Assembly (NCBI RefSeq): GCF_040182365.1
Contig: NZ_CP144460.1
Location: forward strand, 3,100,001-3,164,000
DNA from: Xanthomonas sp. 10-10
GTDB taxonomy: Bacteria > Pseudomonadota > Gammaproteobacteria > Xanthomonadales > Xanthomonadaceae
Reading direction: 5' to 3'
DNA length: 64,000 nucleotides
A program made the position numbers and the translations under genes. Below, piece by piece: positions 1 to 9,146 of this stretch (the stretch's first letter is position 1; the number at the start of each line of letters is the position of its first letter). Under the pieces are notes generated by a model. It worked only from the letters and a program-made list of their open reading frames with translations, did no database searches and was not told where the DNA came from.

Positions 1-786
1 GGCCAGCACGTACAGCATGCGATCGCCGTGCTGCCAGGCGATGGCCGAAGCCAGCAATACGCCAGCAACGCACCACGCCGCGCTTGATGCCCGCGACGGC
101 AGCGCACCGCTGCCTGCGTGCGTTGCAGCAGGCGGGTGCGCGTCGTCGAAGCTGGACAGCTGCGCCGGGCTGTACTCGCGCGTGCGCAGCACTGTCCATG
201 CGATCGAGAGGAACAACACCGCCGCGCCCAGGTAGAACGCGTAGCGCACGCTGTCGGGCAGTTGCCCCGGCGGTGCGGCGTTGGCAACGCCCCAGCGCGT
301 GAGCAACCACGGCAGAAAGCTCGCCACGATCGCGCCGACACCGATGAAGAAGCTCTGCATCGCATAGCCGGTAGGGCGCTGCGCGGGTGGCAGCTGGTCG
401 CCCACCAGCGCGCGGAATGGCTCCATCGAGATATTGATCGATGCATCCAGTACCCACAGCGTGCCGGCGGCAATCCACAGCAAGGGCGCGTTGGGCATCA
501 CCAGCAGCGCCAGCGTAGTGAACACCGCGCCCACCATGAAATACGGGCGCCTCCGGCCCCAGGGCGTCCAGGTACGATCGGATAGATACCCGATGATGGG
601 CTGCACGACCAGCCCGGTGAGCGGCGCGGCAATCCATAGCCCCGGTACATCGTCGACTTGCGCGCCGAGGGTCTGGAAAATGCGGCTGGCATTGGCGTTC
701 TGCAGCGCAAACCCGAACTGGATGCCGAGAAAGCCGAAGCACATGTTCCAGATCTGCCAGAAGCTCAGGCGTGGTTTGGCGGTCAT
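1..786 (-). CDS. MFS sugar:cation symporter, SLC45/GPH type (3' part missing)
   Basis: Inner-membrane transporter, probably for maltose or maltodextrins. About 262 codons are present; the C-terminal half lies beyond the left window edge. Translation starts MTAKPRLSFWQIWNM, has several hydrophobic helices, and contains the loop GYLSDRTWTPWGRRRPY between helices 2 and 3, which is the family signature of SLC45/GPH sugar symporters. The ATG overlaps the stop of the upstream glycosidase gene by 4 bases (ATGA, 783-786), so the two are co-transcribed and probably translationally coupled. Location beside GH97, GH13 and TonB-receptor genes supports a role in moving malto-sugars across the inner membrane. 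The exact substrate is an inference. Confidence 0.85.
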   Translation of the reverse strand, partial: MTAKPRLSFWQIWNMCFGFLGIQFGFALQNANASRIFQTLGAQVDDVPGLWIAAPLTGLVVQPIIGYLSDRTWTPWGRRRPYFMVGAVFTTLALLVMPNAPLLWIAAGTLWVLDASINISMEPFRALVGDQLPPAQRPTGYAMQSFFIGVGAIVASFLPWLLTRWGVANAAPPGQLPDSVRYAFYLGAAVLFLSIAWTVLRTREYSPAQLSSFDDAHPPAATHAGSGALPSRASSAAWCVAGVLLASAIAWQHGDRMLYVLA

Positions 787-2969
787 AGTGCGATCTCCCC
801 GATGGCTGCCGGCCCGACGATCAACGCGCTGATCTGTGCCGTGTTGACCACCCCGTCGCGACCGCCACGGCCGCCGTTGTACTGCGCAAAGTGCGCCAGT
901 GCGCTCATGTTGAAGCCATCGTCTAGCCGAAACGCGCAGGCCTGCCCGGCCACCACATCGAACGTCGCCTGCGTGGACACCTGCTCGCCCACGCTATGCG
1001 GCATCACGATGACGTGCGATTGCGCGGGTTTGCCCGGGCATTCCAGCACCAGCCGTTTTACCGCCGCGGTGACACCGGTATTGATCGGGCCATTGTCGTT
1101 GCGATAGCGCAGCGACACCCGATGCGGGCCGCTACGCGACGGCTTCCATTTCCAGGCTTGGTGACCGCGCAGTTCCTGCGCCGGCCCGAGCGTCAACGAA
1201 GGACCGTGCAGCGATTCGATGCCTGCCGCACGTCGGGTCAGGCTGAGCACATGCAACACGCCGTCACCGGCAAGATCCCAGTGTTCACTTGCATCCAACG
1301 CACGGCCATCCATGTACAGCGTCGTGCCTGCGGGAATGGCGATGCGATGACCACCGCCCTGCCGTAGCGCAACCGGCAGCGCAGGCGTTTGCGGTGCAAA
1401 CACCTGCACCGGCTGCGGCAGTGCGGCCAGATCGGCCTTGCGACCGACCAACTGCACCTGCGTTGTCTGGCCCTGCCGGGTAACGCGGCCGGCCACCAGC
1501 AAGTCGCCTTCTTCGTTGACGGGGCGCAGCAAGACATAGCGCCGTGCGCCCTGCTCCAGCACGATCTGCTGGCGCTCGCCGAACAGCAGCGGCAGCAGAC
1601 TACCCGGCAATTTCGGGGTGACGCTGCCATCGGCAGAGACACCGAACACGCCTTCCAGCACTGCGGAGAGATAACCCGCAACCGACCACAGCTGACGCGG
1701 CGAATTCACCACCGGGCCGCTGCGTGCGCCATCTTCCACATGCACGGCCAGGCTTTGCATCTCGTAGTTTTCCATGTTGGAGCCAGCCAGCGCACTGCCG
1801 CGCATCAGCGATTGCAGCTCAACTGCGATGCGTGGCGCATCGTCCAGCGCACGCGCTGCACGCAAGGCGTAGGCGCTGACGAATGGCCAGATGGCGCGAT
1901 TGTGATAAATCGGTTGCGCCGCCTCCTGCGGCCACACCACCGGGCTGCCACCGGCAACCACCGGATAATTGCGCAGCGCCGTGCGTGCCCGCTCTGCGGG
2001 GAACACATCGGCCAGCACGCCCAGCGACACACCCAGCAGATCGACCTTGGCGTAGCGCACCGGATGCGCCGCGGTGCCGAGATAACTCACATACTGGCTG
2101 CTGTCTGCATCCCAGAAGCGTGCATCGATGGCCCGACGCAAGGCATCGGCCCACTGCGCGTAATCGGCAGCGCGTGCGTCGCCATGCTGGCGTGCCAGCT
2201 GCTCGGCCAGACGCAGCGCCTGGTAATGCAACACATTGGTCGATAGCGCAAACGAGTCGGCGATGAAGCCCACGTTCTCGCGCGTCCACCCCGGATAGGT
2301 TTGCTCGCGCCAGTCCAGAAACGAGGTTTCTCCACGGTAGAGGCCGATCTGCGCATCGAACACCGCATCGCGATCCTGCGCAAGGGTGGCCTGCAGCGCC
2401 TGCCAGACGTCTTGCGCAAAGTCCTTGTCGTCCAGCAATCCGCGCGCGGCCAGAAACCACACCACCCGGTCGCTGCTGATCGGCCAGCTGCCACCGGAGC
2501 CGGTATCCTGCGCAACGAACACGCCAGGCGTGCGTCCGTCGCGTGCGGCCGACAGCTTGAAGCGCAGTGCATTGCGTGTGCGCTCCGGCTCCAGCCGCGC
2601 CAGCGCAAGATCGGCGGCAAAACTGACATCGCGGGTCCACACATACGGCCAGCGTTCGCCGGTCTCGAAGCACTTGCATGGCACCGGCTTGCCAGCGTTG
2701 AAGGCCGGATCGCGGATCGCATCGACACGGTCGTCGGCCAACTCCTGCTGGGCCAACGCGAACAAGGCGTCGAACATCGGGCTGGCGGTGTGCGTGCGCA
2801 TCGGCTGCGCCGCGATGCGGCGCTCGCCCTGCGGCCATCGCAACACGAAACCGCCATCGTCCAGCGCCTGCGCCTGTGCGCGGCGCCCCTGAAATTCCAA
2901 CTCATCGGCCAATACCGCCGAGCTTGCCGCAACGCCGAACGTTGCAGCCATGCAGATCATCTTCAGCAT
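783..2969 (-). CDS. Exported six-hairpin (alpha/alpha)6 glycosidase, debranching/glucoamylase-like
   Basis: Predicted 728-residue secreted or periplasmic glycosidase. I chose the ATG at 2969 because MLKMICMAATFGVAASSAVLA is a clear signal peptide; an in-frame extension upstream to 3386 runs through the intergenic promoter region and is unlikely. The first two thirds have the repeated aromatic/acidic helices of (alpha/alpha)6 barrels, such as WPYVWTRDVSFAADLAL, WTRENVGFIADSFAL and YHNRAIWPFVSAY, as in amylo-alpha-1,6-glucosidases and related GH15/GH63-like enzymes. The last ~150 residues look like a beta-sandwich. It shares an operon with the downstream transporter and is divergent from the GH97 gene. 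Family assignment is by motif reading only and the precise GH number is uncertain. Confidence 0.7.
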   Translation of the reverse strand: MLKMICMAATFGVAASSAVLADELEFQGRRAQAQALDDGGFVLRWPQGERRIAAQPMRTHTASPMFDALFALAQQELADDRVDAIRDPAFNAGKPVPCKCFETGERWPYVWTRDVSFAADLALARLEPERTRNALRFKLSAARDGRTPGVFVAQDTGSGGSWPISSDRVVWFLAARGLLDDKDFAQDVWQALQATLAQDRDAVFDAQIGLYRGETSFLDWREQTYPGWTRENVGFIADSFALSTNVLHYQALRLAEQLARQHGDARAADYAQWADALRRAIDARFWDADSSQYVSYLGTAAHPVRYAKVDLLGVSLGVLADVFPAERARTALRNYPVVAGGSPVVWPQEAAQPIYHNRAIWPFVSAYALRAARALDDAPRIAVELQSLMRGSALAGSNMENYEMQSLAVHVEDGARSGPVVNSPRQLWSVAGYLSAVLEGVFGVSADGSVTPKLPGSLLPLLFGERQQIVLEQGARRYVLLRPVNEEGDLLVAGRVTRQGQTTQVQLVGRKADLAALPQPVQVFAPQTPALPVALRQGGGHRIAIPAGTTLYMDGRALDASEHWDLAGDGVLHVLSLTRRAAGIESLHGPSLTLGPAQELRGHQAWKWKPSRSGPHRVSLRYRNDNGPINTGVTAAVKRLVLECPGKPAQSHVIVMPHSVGEQVSTQATFDVVAGQACAFRLDDGFNMSALAHFAQYNGGRGGRDGVVNTAQISALIVGPAAIGEIAL

Positions 2970-3110
2970 CGAAGCGGCGAGACGGCTCGCGCCGTCAGCC
3001 TTCCTCCCTCGTTGCACGCGTTGTGGTGCGCGGCACGGGCGTGCCACGGTCGCGGACCCTCCCAGGTGCCGTACGCCATGGTAGACGCGCACCCTGCCCC
3101 GGCGCACCAC

Positions 3111-3126
3111 TGCATACGTATTCATG
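3111..3126 (+). promoter_or_regulatory. Putative LacI-type operator, maltose copy 1
   Basis: TGCATACGTATTCA followed by TG lies between the divergent glycosidase (start 2969) and GH97 (start 3211) genes. The central ATACGTAT is a perfect palindrome. The same 14 bases occur upstream of the TonB receptor and of xgtA and were not noticed elsewhere in the window. The binding protein is inferred; no lacI-type gene is inside the window. Confidence 0.65.
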
Positions 3127-3210
3127 GCAGCAACGGGCATGCAGCACGGCGCTTGCACGGCGTAGCGCTGCATAGTCGCCGCTTCTGCATCGGTCGCCTT
3201 GGGAGGGGAT

Positions 3211-5292
3211 ATGCCGCTGTCTTCATGTCGAGCACGCTCGACGCTGGGCGCGCGCTGGATCGCGCGCCTGCTGTTGCTCGCCTGCATCGCGAGCGTGGCG
3301 CCAATGCTGCATGCCGAGGTCACCACGATCGATGTCGCCTCGCCCGGCAAGATCCTGCAGGTGAGCCTGGAGCTGGATGGCGGCACGCCGTACTACCGCG
3401 TGCAACGCCTGGGCCAGCCGGTGCTGCAGCGTTCACGGCTGGGTTTCAATCTGCGCGACGGACGCCTGGACCGCGGACTGGTGGTGCTGTCGCAGACACG
3501 CCAGAGTCATGACGACACCTGGGAGCAACCCTGGGGCGAAACCCGCCTGGTCCGCAACCACTACAACGAATTGCGTGTTCGCCTGGGCGAGCGTGACGGT
3601 GCGCAGCGTAGCTTCGAGGTCGTCTTTCGCGTCTACGACGATGGGCTGGGCCTGCGCTATCACTTTCCCGAACAAGCCGGCCTGCGCGAAGCGATCGTCG
3701 ACGACGAACTCACCGAATTCGCCATTGCTCAACACGCCGATGCATGGTGGATTCCGGCGGGCGAACCGATCCATTACGAGTATCTCTACAACCGCACGCC
3801 ACTGAATCAACTCACCCTGGCCCACACGCCGCTCACGCTACGTACCGACAGCGGGCTGCATCTCGCACTGCACGAAGCGGCGTTGGTGGACTACGCGGGA
3901 ATGTGGCTGCGTCGCACCGACGACCAGCGCCTGCGCGCACAGTTATCGCCCGCAGCCGAAGGCTGGAAGGTGCGCCGCACCCTGCCGTTCGATACGCCGT
4001 GGCGCACGCTACAGATCGCCGATCAGGCCACCGGCCTGGTGGAATCGAACCTGATCCTCAACCTCAACGAGCCCAATGCGCTGGGCAAGGTGGACTGGGT
4101 CAAGCCGTCCAAGTACGTCGGTGTGTGGTGGTCGATGCATCTCAACCAACAGACCTGGGCCACCGGGCCCAAGCACGCCGCCACCACCGCCACGACCCGG
4201 CGCTACATCGACTTTGCCGCCGCACACGGATTTCGTGGTGTGTTGGTCGAAGGCTGGAACCCGGGCTGGGACGGCGAATGGTTCGGCAACGGAGGTAGCT
4301 TCGATTTCGCAAGATCCACGCCGGACTTCGACCTTCCCGCGTTGAGCACGTACGCCGCGGGCAAAGGCGTGCATCTGATCGGCCATCATGAAACGGGGTG
4401 CGCAGTGGACCATTACGAGGACCAGATCGCCGAGGCGATGGACCTGTACGCACGCTTCGGCGTGGACTCAGTCAAGACCGGCTATGTCTGCGACGACGGC
4501 CAGGTGGAGCGACGCAACCCTGCAGGCGGCGCCCCGCTGCGCGAGTGGCACGACGGCCAGTGGATGGCGCGCCATCATCTGCGCGTGGTGCGCGAGGCCG
4601 CCGAGCGGCATATCGCCGTCAACGCACATGAACCGATCAAGGACACCGGCTTGCGCCGCACCTATCCCAACTGGATCTCGCGCGAAGGCGCGCGCGGCAT
4701 GGAATACAACGCCTGGGGGCAGCCGCCCAATCCGCCGGAACACGAGGTCAACCTGGTATTTACGCGCCTGCTCGCCGGGCCGATGGATTACACGCCGGGT
4801 ATCGTCAGCCTGAAGGGCCGCAACGGCCAGGCCATCCCCAGCACGTTGGCGCGGCAACTGGCGCTGTATGTGACGCTGTATAGCCCGATCCAGATGGCCG
4901 CCGACCTGCCCGAGCATTATCTGCAGCATCGCGACGCATTCCGCTTCATCGAAGACGTCGCAGTGGACTGGGACCAGACCCGCGCATTGAATGGCGAAGT
5001 GGGCGACTACGTGACCATCGCGCGCAAGGATCGGCATAGCCGCGAATGGTTCCTGGGCAGCATTACCGACGAATACGGTCGCCTGCTGCAGGTGCCGCTG
5101 GGCTTTCTCGAACCCGGCGTGCGCTATACCGCGCAGATCTATCGCGATGGCGACGGCGCCGATTACGTGAGCAACCCGTTCGCCTTCGTGCGCGAAGAGC
5201 GCCAGGTCGGCAGTACCGACACCATGGAGTTACGCCTGGCCCCCGGTGGAGGCCAAGCGATCCGCTTCGTACCGATGGATGGCAACCGTTGA
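3211..5292 (+). CDS. GH97 family alpha-glucosidase, exported
   Basis: Predicted 693-residue exported glycoside hydrolase of family GH97 (SusB-like), releasing glucose from malto-oligosaccharides. The ATG at 3211 follows GGGAGGGG closely; an upstream TTG at 3199 overlaps that ribosome-binding site and is rejected. A signal peptide ends near LHAEV. The family layout is present: an N-terminal beta-sandwich, a catalytic barrel with GVLVEGWNPGWDGEWF, HHETG (Glu about 394), DSVKTGYVCDDG, NAHEPIKDTG (Glu about 474) and SREGARGMEYN, then a C-terminal beta domain. The glutamates match an inverting GH97 rather than the retaining Asp type. It is divergent from the six-hairpin glycosidase and just upstream of the TonB receptor, with a gap of about 300 bases holding its own operator. 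Confidence 0.9.
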   Translation: MPLSSCRARSTLGARWIARLLLLACIASVAPMLHAEVTTIDVASPGKILQVSLELDGGTPYYRVQRLGQPVLQRSRLGFNLRDGRLDRGLVVLSQTRQSHDDTWEQPWGETRLVRNHYNELRVRLGERDGAQRSFEVVFRVYDDGLGLRYHFPEQAGLREAIVDDELTEFAIAQHADAWWIPAGEPIHYEYLYNRTPLNQLTLAHTPLTLRTDSGLHLALHEAALVDYAGMWLRRTDDQRLRAQLSPAAEGWKVRRTLPFDTPWRTLQIADQATGLVESNLILNLNEPNALGKVDWVKPSKYVGVWWSMHLNQQTWATGPKHAATTATTRRYIDFAAAHGFRGVLVEGWNPGWDGEWFGNGGSFDFARSTPDFDLPALSTYAAGKGVHLIGHHETGCAVDHYEDQIAEAMDLYARFGVDSVKTGYVCDDGQVERRNPAGGAPLREWHDGQWMARHHLRVVREAAERHIAVNAHEPIKDTGLRRTYPNWISREGARGMEYNAWGQPPNPPEHEVNLVFTRLLAGPMDYTPGIVSLKGRNGQAIPSTLARQLALYVTLYSPIQMAADLPEHYLQHRDAFRFIEDVAVDWDQTRALNGEVGDYVTIARKDRHSREWFLGSITDEYGRLLQVPLGFLEPGVRYTAQIYRDGDGADYVSNPFAFVREERQVGSTDTMELRLAPGGGQAIRFVPMDGNR

Positions 5293-5423
5293 GTGATGCC
5301 TCGCAACGTTGCCCCGCATCCATCGCCATTGATTGCACGTCGCTGCGGCGCCCGACTGCTGTAGATCCCGTATCGCACGATGGGCCCCCGGCAGCGACCG
5401 TTTCGTGCGCGGGATATGCCATG

Positions 5424-5437
5424 TGGAATCGATTTCA
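5424..5437 (+). promoter_or_regulatory. Second palindrome upstream of the TonB receptor
   Basis: TGGAATCGATTTCA reads TG-N-AATCGATT-N-CA, a 14-bp inverted repeat with one central CG, the geometry of a LacI-family operator. It lies 16 bases before the maltose-type site at 5454 but has a different core (AATCGATT rather than ATACGTAT). It was not seen upstream of the other two transcription units. Function is inferred from symmetry and place only. Confidence 0.35.
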
Positions 5438-5453
5438 TTGCCGTTGTGCGGGT

Positions 5454-5467
5454 TGAATACGTATGCA
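5454..5467 (-). promoter_or_regulatory. Putative LacI-type operator, maltose copy 2
   Basis: TGAATACGTATGCA is the exact reverse complement of the 14-bp word at 3111 and 10857. It sits 133 bases before the TonB-receptor start. The rest of the 5293-5600 intergenic stretch holds the other palindrome at 5424 and no gene that I can support. Confidence 0.65.
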
Positions 5468-5600
5468 GCAGCCGTTTGCATGCGGGTGCGGTGTCTACCA
5501 TACGTTGCAGTCGTGACGTCCGTCCGGGCGTGCGCCGCATGACATCCAGGCGTCTGCCGGATCAAAAAATCAAAGAACAACATGTACCTGGGAGGGGAAA

Positions 5601-8375
5601 ATGTTGAAGCACAAGCGCTCCGCGCTGAGTATCGCCCTGGCCGTTGCCATGGCACCGACGCTGGCTGCCGCGCAATCGGCAACGCCTGCACAAGCCACCG
5701 GCACCGAACAACCCGCGTCCGAGCAAGCAGCCGGCGGAGTCACCGAGTTGGACAAGGTCCAGGTCACCGGCCTGCGCCGCGCGATCGAAGGCGCCATCTC
5801 GGTCAAGCGTGATTCCACCTCGATCGTGGAAGCCATTTCGGCCGAAGACATCGGCCGCCTGCCCGACGTCAGCATCGCCGAATCGCTTGCGCGCCTGCCT
5901 GGCCTGGCCGCGCAGCGGGTGGCCGGTCGCGCGCAGGTGATCAGCGTACGCGGCCTGTCGCCGGACTTTTCCACCACCCTGCTCAATGGCCGCGAAGTGG
6001 TCAGCACCGGCGATAACCGCAGCGTGGAATTCGACCAGTATCCGTCCGAGCTGGTCAGCGGCGTCACCGTCTACAAGACCCCGGACGCCGGCCTGGTCGG
6101 CCAGGGCCTGTCCGGCACCGTCGACATGCAGACCGCACGCCCGCTCAGCTACAACGAGCGGGTGATCGCCATCGGCGGCCGTTACCAGCGCAATTCGCTG
6201 GGCAAGGCCGCCAATGTCGACCCCTACGGCAACCGCTTCAATGTCAGCTACATCGACCAGTTCGCCGACCGCACCATCGGCCTGACCATCGGCTACGCCC
6301 ACACCGACATGCCGATCCAGGAGAACCAGGTGGGTTTGTACGAACCCTGGCAGCCGGTCAACGCACAGCGCCAGCGCCCCGGCGTCGCCGATGGCGTGTA
6401 TTTCTCCGACGGTATCAAGGCGCTGCGACGCACCGGCAACCAGAAGCGCGATGGCGTCATGGCCACGCTGCAGTATCGCCCGTCCAATGCCTGGACCAGC
6501 ACGCTCGATGCCTTCCATACCGAGGCCGAGCAGATCGACACGGCCAACCAGTTCGAGCTCAACCTGAGCAACTACAACGGCGGCTATACGCCGGGCCTGA
6601 ACATCACCGATGTGCGCGTCAACGACAACGGCAGCTTCATCGGCGGCACCGCCAGCGGCGTCTATCCGCTGGTGCGCGGCATGTACAACAAGCGCGAAGA
6701 CAAGATCGAAGCATTTGGCTGGAACAACGAAATCACTGCCGGTGCGGTCAAGATCGTTGGCGACCTGAACTACTCCAAGGCCACGCGCGACGAACTGAAC
6801 CTGGAAAACAACCTCCAGCGGGCGCCCATGCCGCAACTGGACACGGTGGGAGTGTCGGTCGCCGGCAACGGCTTCTCGCAGCTGGCGCCGGGCATGAATT
6901 ATTCCAATCCGGACGAGCTGTTCCTCACCAACACCATCTACGGCTCCGGCTACGGCAAGGTGCCACGCGTGGAAGACGTGCTGAAGGGCGCGCGCCTGCA
7001 GGCAAGCTTCCCCATGCCCGAAGCGCTGAGCTGGTTTTCCGATCTGGACGTGGGCGTCAACTACGCCAATCGCGAAAAACAGAAGACCCAGCCGGAAGGC
7101 AACATCACGCTGGGCGCGCAGGGCGAAGCCACGGTGGCGGCGGATCTGCAATACGCCCCGGTCAATCTCGGCTTTGCCGGTCTCGGATCTCTGCCTGCCT
7201 GGAACGTACCGGCCGCAGTATCGCGCTACATGCTATTCAACCCCAGCGACGATGCCTCGTTCCTGGTGTCCAAGGCCTGGACGGTCGAAGAGAAGATCAC
7301 CACCGCCTGGCTACGCGCCAACATCGATACCGAATGGGGCGAAGTGGGTGTTCGCGGCAATATCGGCGTGCAGCTGCAGAGCGCCGACCAATCCTCGCAA
7401 GCCAATTACTGGGATGCCTCGCAACCGCCTGGCAGCGAAGTGCGCCCGATCGACGACGGCAAGAAGTACCGCGACTGGTTGCCCAGCCTGAATCTGGCCT
7501 TCCAGTTCCCGTACGAGCAGACGCTGCGCTTTGCGATGGCCAAACAGGTCGCACGCCCGCGAGTGGACCAGCTACGCGCCTCGCTGGAGTTCGGCGTGGA
7601 CACCTCCACCGGCCGGCCAGGCGCAAGCGGCGGCAACCCGATGCTCGACCCCTGGCGTGCAAACGCCATCGACCTCTCGTACGAAAAATATTTCGCCGAG
7701 CGCGCCTATGTGGCAGCTGCGTTCTTCTACAAGGACCTGAAGAGCTACATCTACACCCAGAGCCGCGACAACTACGACTTCTCCGCACTGGTTGCCGGCT
7801 ACGTGCCGCCGCCGGGCTCGGCGCCGGTGCTCACCACCGGCACCTTCAGCGCACCGTTCAATGGCAAGGGCGGCACGTTGCGCGGCGTCGAGCTCACTGC
7901 ATCGCTGCCCCTGGACCTGCTGTTCGCACCGCTGGAAGGCTTCGGCATCCAGGCCAGCGCCACCTTCAACGACAGCGACGTCAAGATCCGCGACCCGGAA
8001 AGCGCCTCCAGCGTGGGCGATGGCGAAATCAGCCTGCCCGGCCTGTCCGAACGCGTGTACAACCTCACCGCGTATTACGAGCACAAGGGCTTCGAAGCGC
8101 GCGTCAGCCAACGTCGCCGCTCGGACTTCATCGGCGAGATCGGCAACTTCAACGGCAACCGCACCCTGCGCTACGTGGTCGGCGAAAACATCACCGACGC
8201 GCAGATCAGCTACAACTTCAGCGACAACAGCAGCCTGACCGGCCTGACCCTGCTGCTGCAGGCCAGCAACCTCAGCAACTCGCCGTATCGCACCTATGCA
8301 GAAACCAAGGACCGCCCGCTCGAATACATCGAATGGGGCCGCACCTTCGTGCTGGGTGTGAACTACAAGTTCTGA
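5601..8375 (+). CDS. malA: TonB-dependent receptor for maltodextrins
   Basis: 924-residue outer-membrane transporter. The ATG at 5601 follows GGGAGGGGAAA. MLKHKRSALSIALAVAMAPT begins a signal peptide ending near LAAAQ. A TonB-box-like stretch DKVQVTGLRRAI (about 51-62) precedes the plug domain, which has the usual SIAESLARLPGLAAQRV and VISVRGLSPDFSTTLLNGR segments. The remaining ~700 residues form the barrel and end in FVLGVNYKF, a typical terminal Phe for Bam-dependent assembly. Its place among GH97, GH13 and symporter genes and the shared operator indicate malto-oligosaccharide uptake, as known for MalA-type receptors of Xanthomonas and Caulobacter. Substrate is inferred from context. Confidence 0.9.
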   Translation: MLKHKRSALSIALAVAMAPTLAAAQSATPAQATGTEQPASEQAAGGVTELDKVQVTGLRRAIEGAISVKRDSTSIVEAISAEDIGRLPDVSIAESLARLPGLAAQRVAGRAQVISVRGLSPDFSTTLLNGREVVSTGDNRSVEFDQYPSELVSGVTVYKTPDAGLVGQGLSGTVDMQTARPLSYNERVIAIGGRYQRNSLGKAANVDPYGNRFNVSYIDQFADRTIGLTIGYAHTDMPIQENQVGLYEPWQPVNAQRQRPGVADGVYFSDGIKALRRTGNQKRDGVMATLQYRPSNAWTSTLDAFHTEAEQIDTANQFELNLSNYNGGYTPGLNITDVRVNDNGSFIGGTASGVYPLVRGMYNKREDKIEAFGWNNEITAGAVKIVGDLNYSKATRDELNLENNLQRAPMPQLDTVGVSVAGNGFSQLAPGMNYSNPDELFLTNTIYGSGYGKVPRVEDVLKGARLQASFPMPEALSWFSDLDVGVNYANREKQKTQPEGNITLGAQGEATVAADLQYAPVNLGFAGLGSLPAWNVPAAVSRYMLFNPSDDASFLVSKAWTVEEKITTAWLRANIDTEWGEVGVRGNIGVQLQSADQSSQANYWDASQPPGSEVRPIDDGKKYRDWLPSLNLAFQFPYEQTLRFAMAKQVARPRVDQLRASLEFGVDTSTGRPGASGGNPMLDPWRANAIDLSYEKYFAERAYVAAAFFYKDLKSYIYTQSRDNYDFSALVAGYVPPPGSAPVLTTGTFSAPFNGKGGTLRGVELTASLPLDLLFAPLEGFGIQASATFNDSDVKIRDPESASSVGDGEISLPGLSERVYNLTAYYEHKGFEARVSQRRRSDFIGEIGNFNGNRTLRYVVGENITDAQISYNFSDNSSLTGLTLLLQASNLSNSPYRTYAETKDRPLEYIEWGRTFVLGVNYKF

Positions 8376-8406
8376 TCTGCTGCAGCACCAAACAGTGGCG
8401 CTATAG

Positions 8407-8446
8407 CCCTTCTCCCCCGGGAGAGGGGTTGGGGTGAGGGTACGGG
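8407..8446 (+). repeat. REP-like dispersed repeat
   Basis: A CTTCTCCCCCGGGAGAGG hairpin followed by TTGGGGTGAGGG. Closely similar units occur at 46843 and, in the opposite sense, at 46930. The element lies 31 bases after the TonB-receptor stop. Such C-rich/G-rich hairpins are frequent between genes in Xanthomonas chromosomes. Confidence 0.6.
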
Positions 8447-8581
8447 GTTCAGGGAAACACAATCAGCTCCAGGTGTACTGCTTTCATAATTCTCTAGATT
8501 ATTCAGAAGTGGCTGCTCTCCAATCCGCGCAATGCAACCCAAAGCGCGCCGCTCCAGAACCTCAAGATGGTGCCTACTCAG

Positions 8582-8615
8582 AAGCCGCCGGTCAAAGACC
8601 CGCGGCTTTTCTTTT
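8582..8615 (+). terminator. Rho-independent terminator, plus strand
   Basis: Nested stem: AAGCCGC (8582-8588) pairs with GCGGCTT (8602-8608), and inside it GGTC pairs with GACC around an AAA loop, followed by TTCTTTT. It most likely ends the receptor transcript, leaving a 3' UTR of about 230 bases. The wider gap 8376-9146 otherwise shows only the REP unit, this terminator, the minus-strand terminator at 9072 and unconvincing ORFs. Confidence 0.65.
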
Positions 8616-9071
8616 GAATGAGTACCACCGCCATTCGGGTAAACGCGATCACCACGGGAGCAGCTAGTAACAAGACCATGCATACGCCAAACGGGCGATA
8701 CCGGAGCTCAAGAGGGGTATGTGCCGCTCGTGCACTCCGATTCAGAGTGCCCCACCCACACCAATTGACGACTGCTGGCTGCGTTCTGTCAGCCGCTTTC
8801 AATCGAGGAGATCGGGTGCTGAGCGCCATATGCGCACCTGACTTCTCGACATTCCCATGCGCACCAGACGCCGTGACACGCGAGCCAGTGCGTCGACTGG
8901 CGATGTCGCAATCACACTCAGCTTCATCAGGCACCCGGCTCCTGCAGCTTGATCGGGCCGGCGCGCACGCATTGCCGTTTCCTGCAACAGCACCACCCAT
9001 GTGACGCATCTTGAGTCGCTTGCCGGGCACAGCGCTCAGCGCAAGCACTGATTGGTAGCAGACACCGCATA

Positions 9072-9105
9072 CAAAAAAAACGAGGCATCACGATGGAATG
9101 CCTCG
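9072..9105 (-). terminator. Terminator of the alpha-glucosidase gene
   Basis: Perfect 8-bp stem: cgaggcat at 9081-9088 pairs with atgcctcg at 9098-9105. On the minus strand it is followed by a run of T (complement of the A run just before 9081). It lies about 40 bases past the stop of the minus-strand gene ending at 9147. Confidence 0.85.
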
Positions 9106-9146
9106 CCTGTCTCACTCAATCACAGCTACCCGCCTGTGAAACGGTG

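Noticed and set aside
8578-9048. 156-codon minus-strand frame with a hydrophobic end
   Set aside because: Overlaps the terminator at 8582, Arg/Ala-rich, and has no clear ribosome-binding site; a short membrane peptide cannot be excluded.
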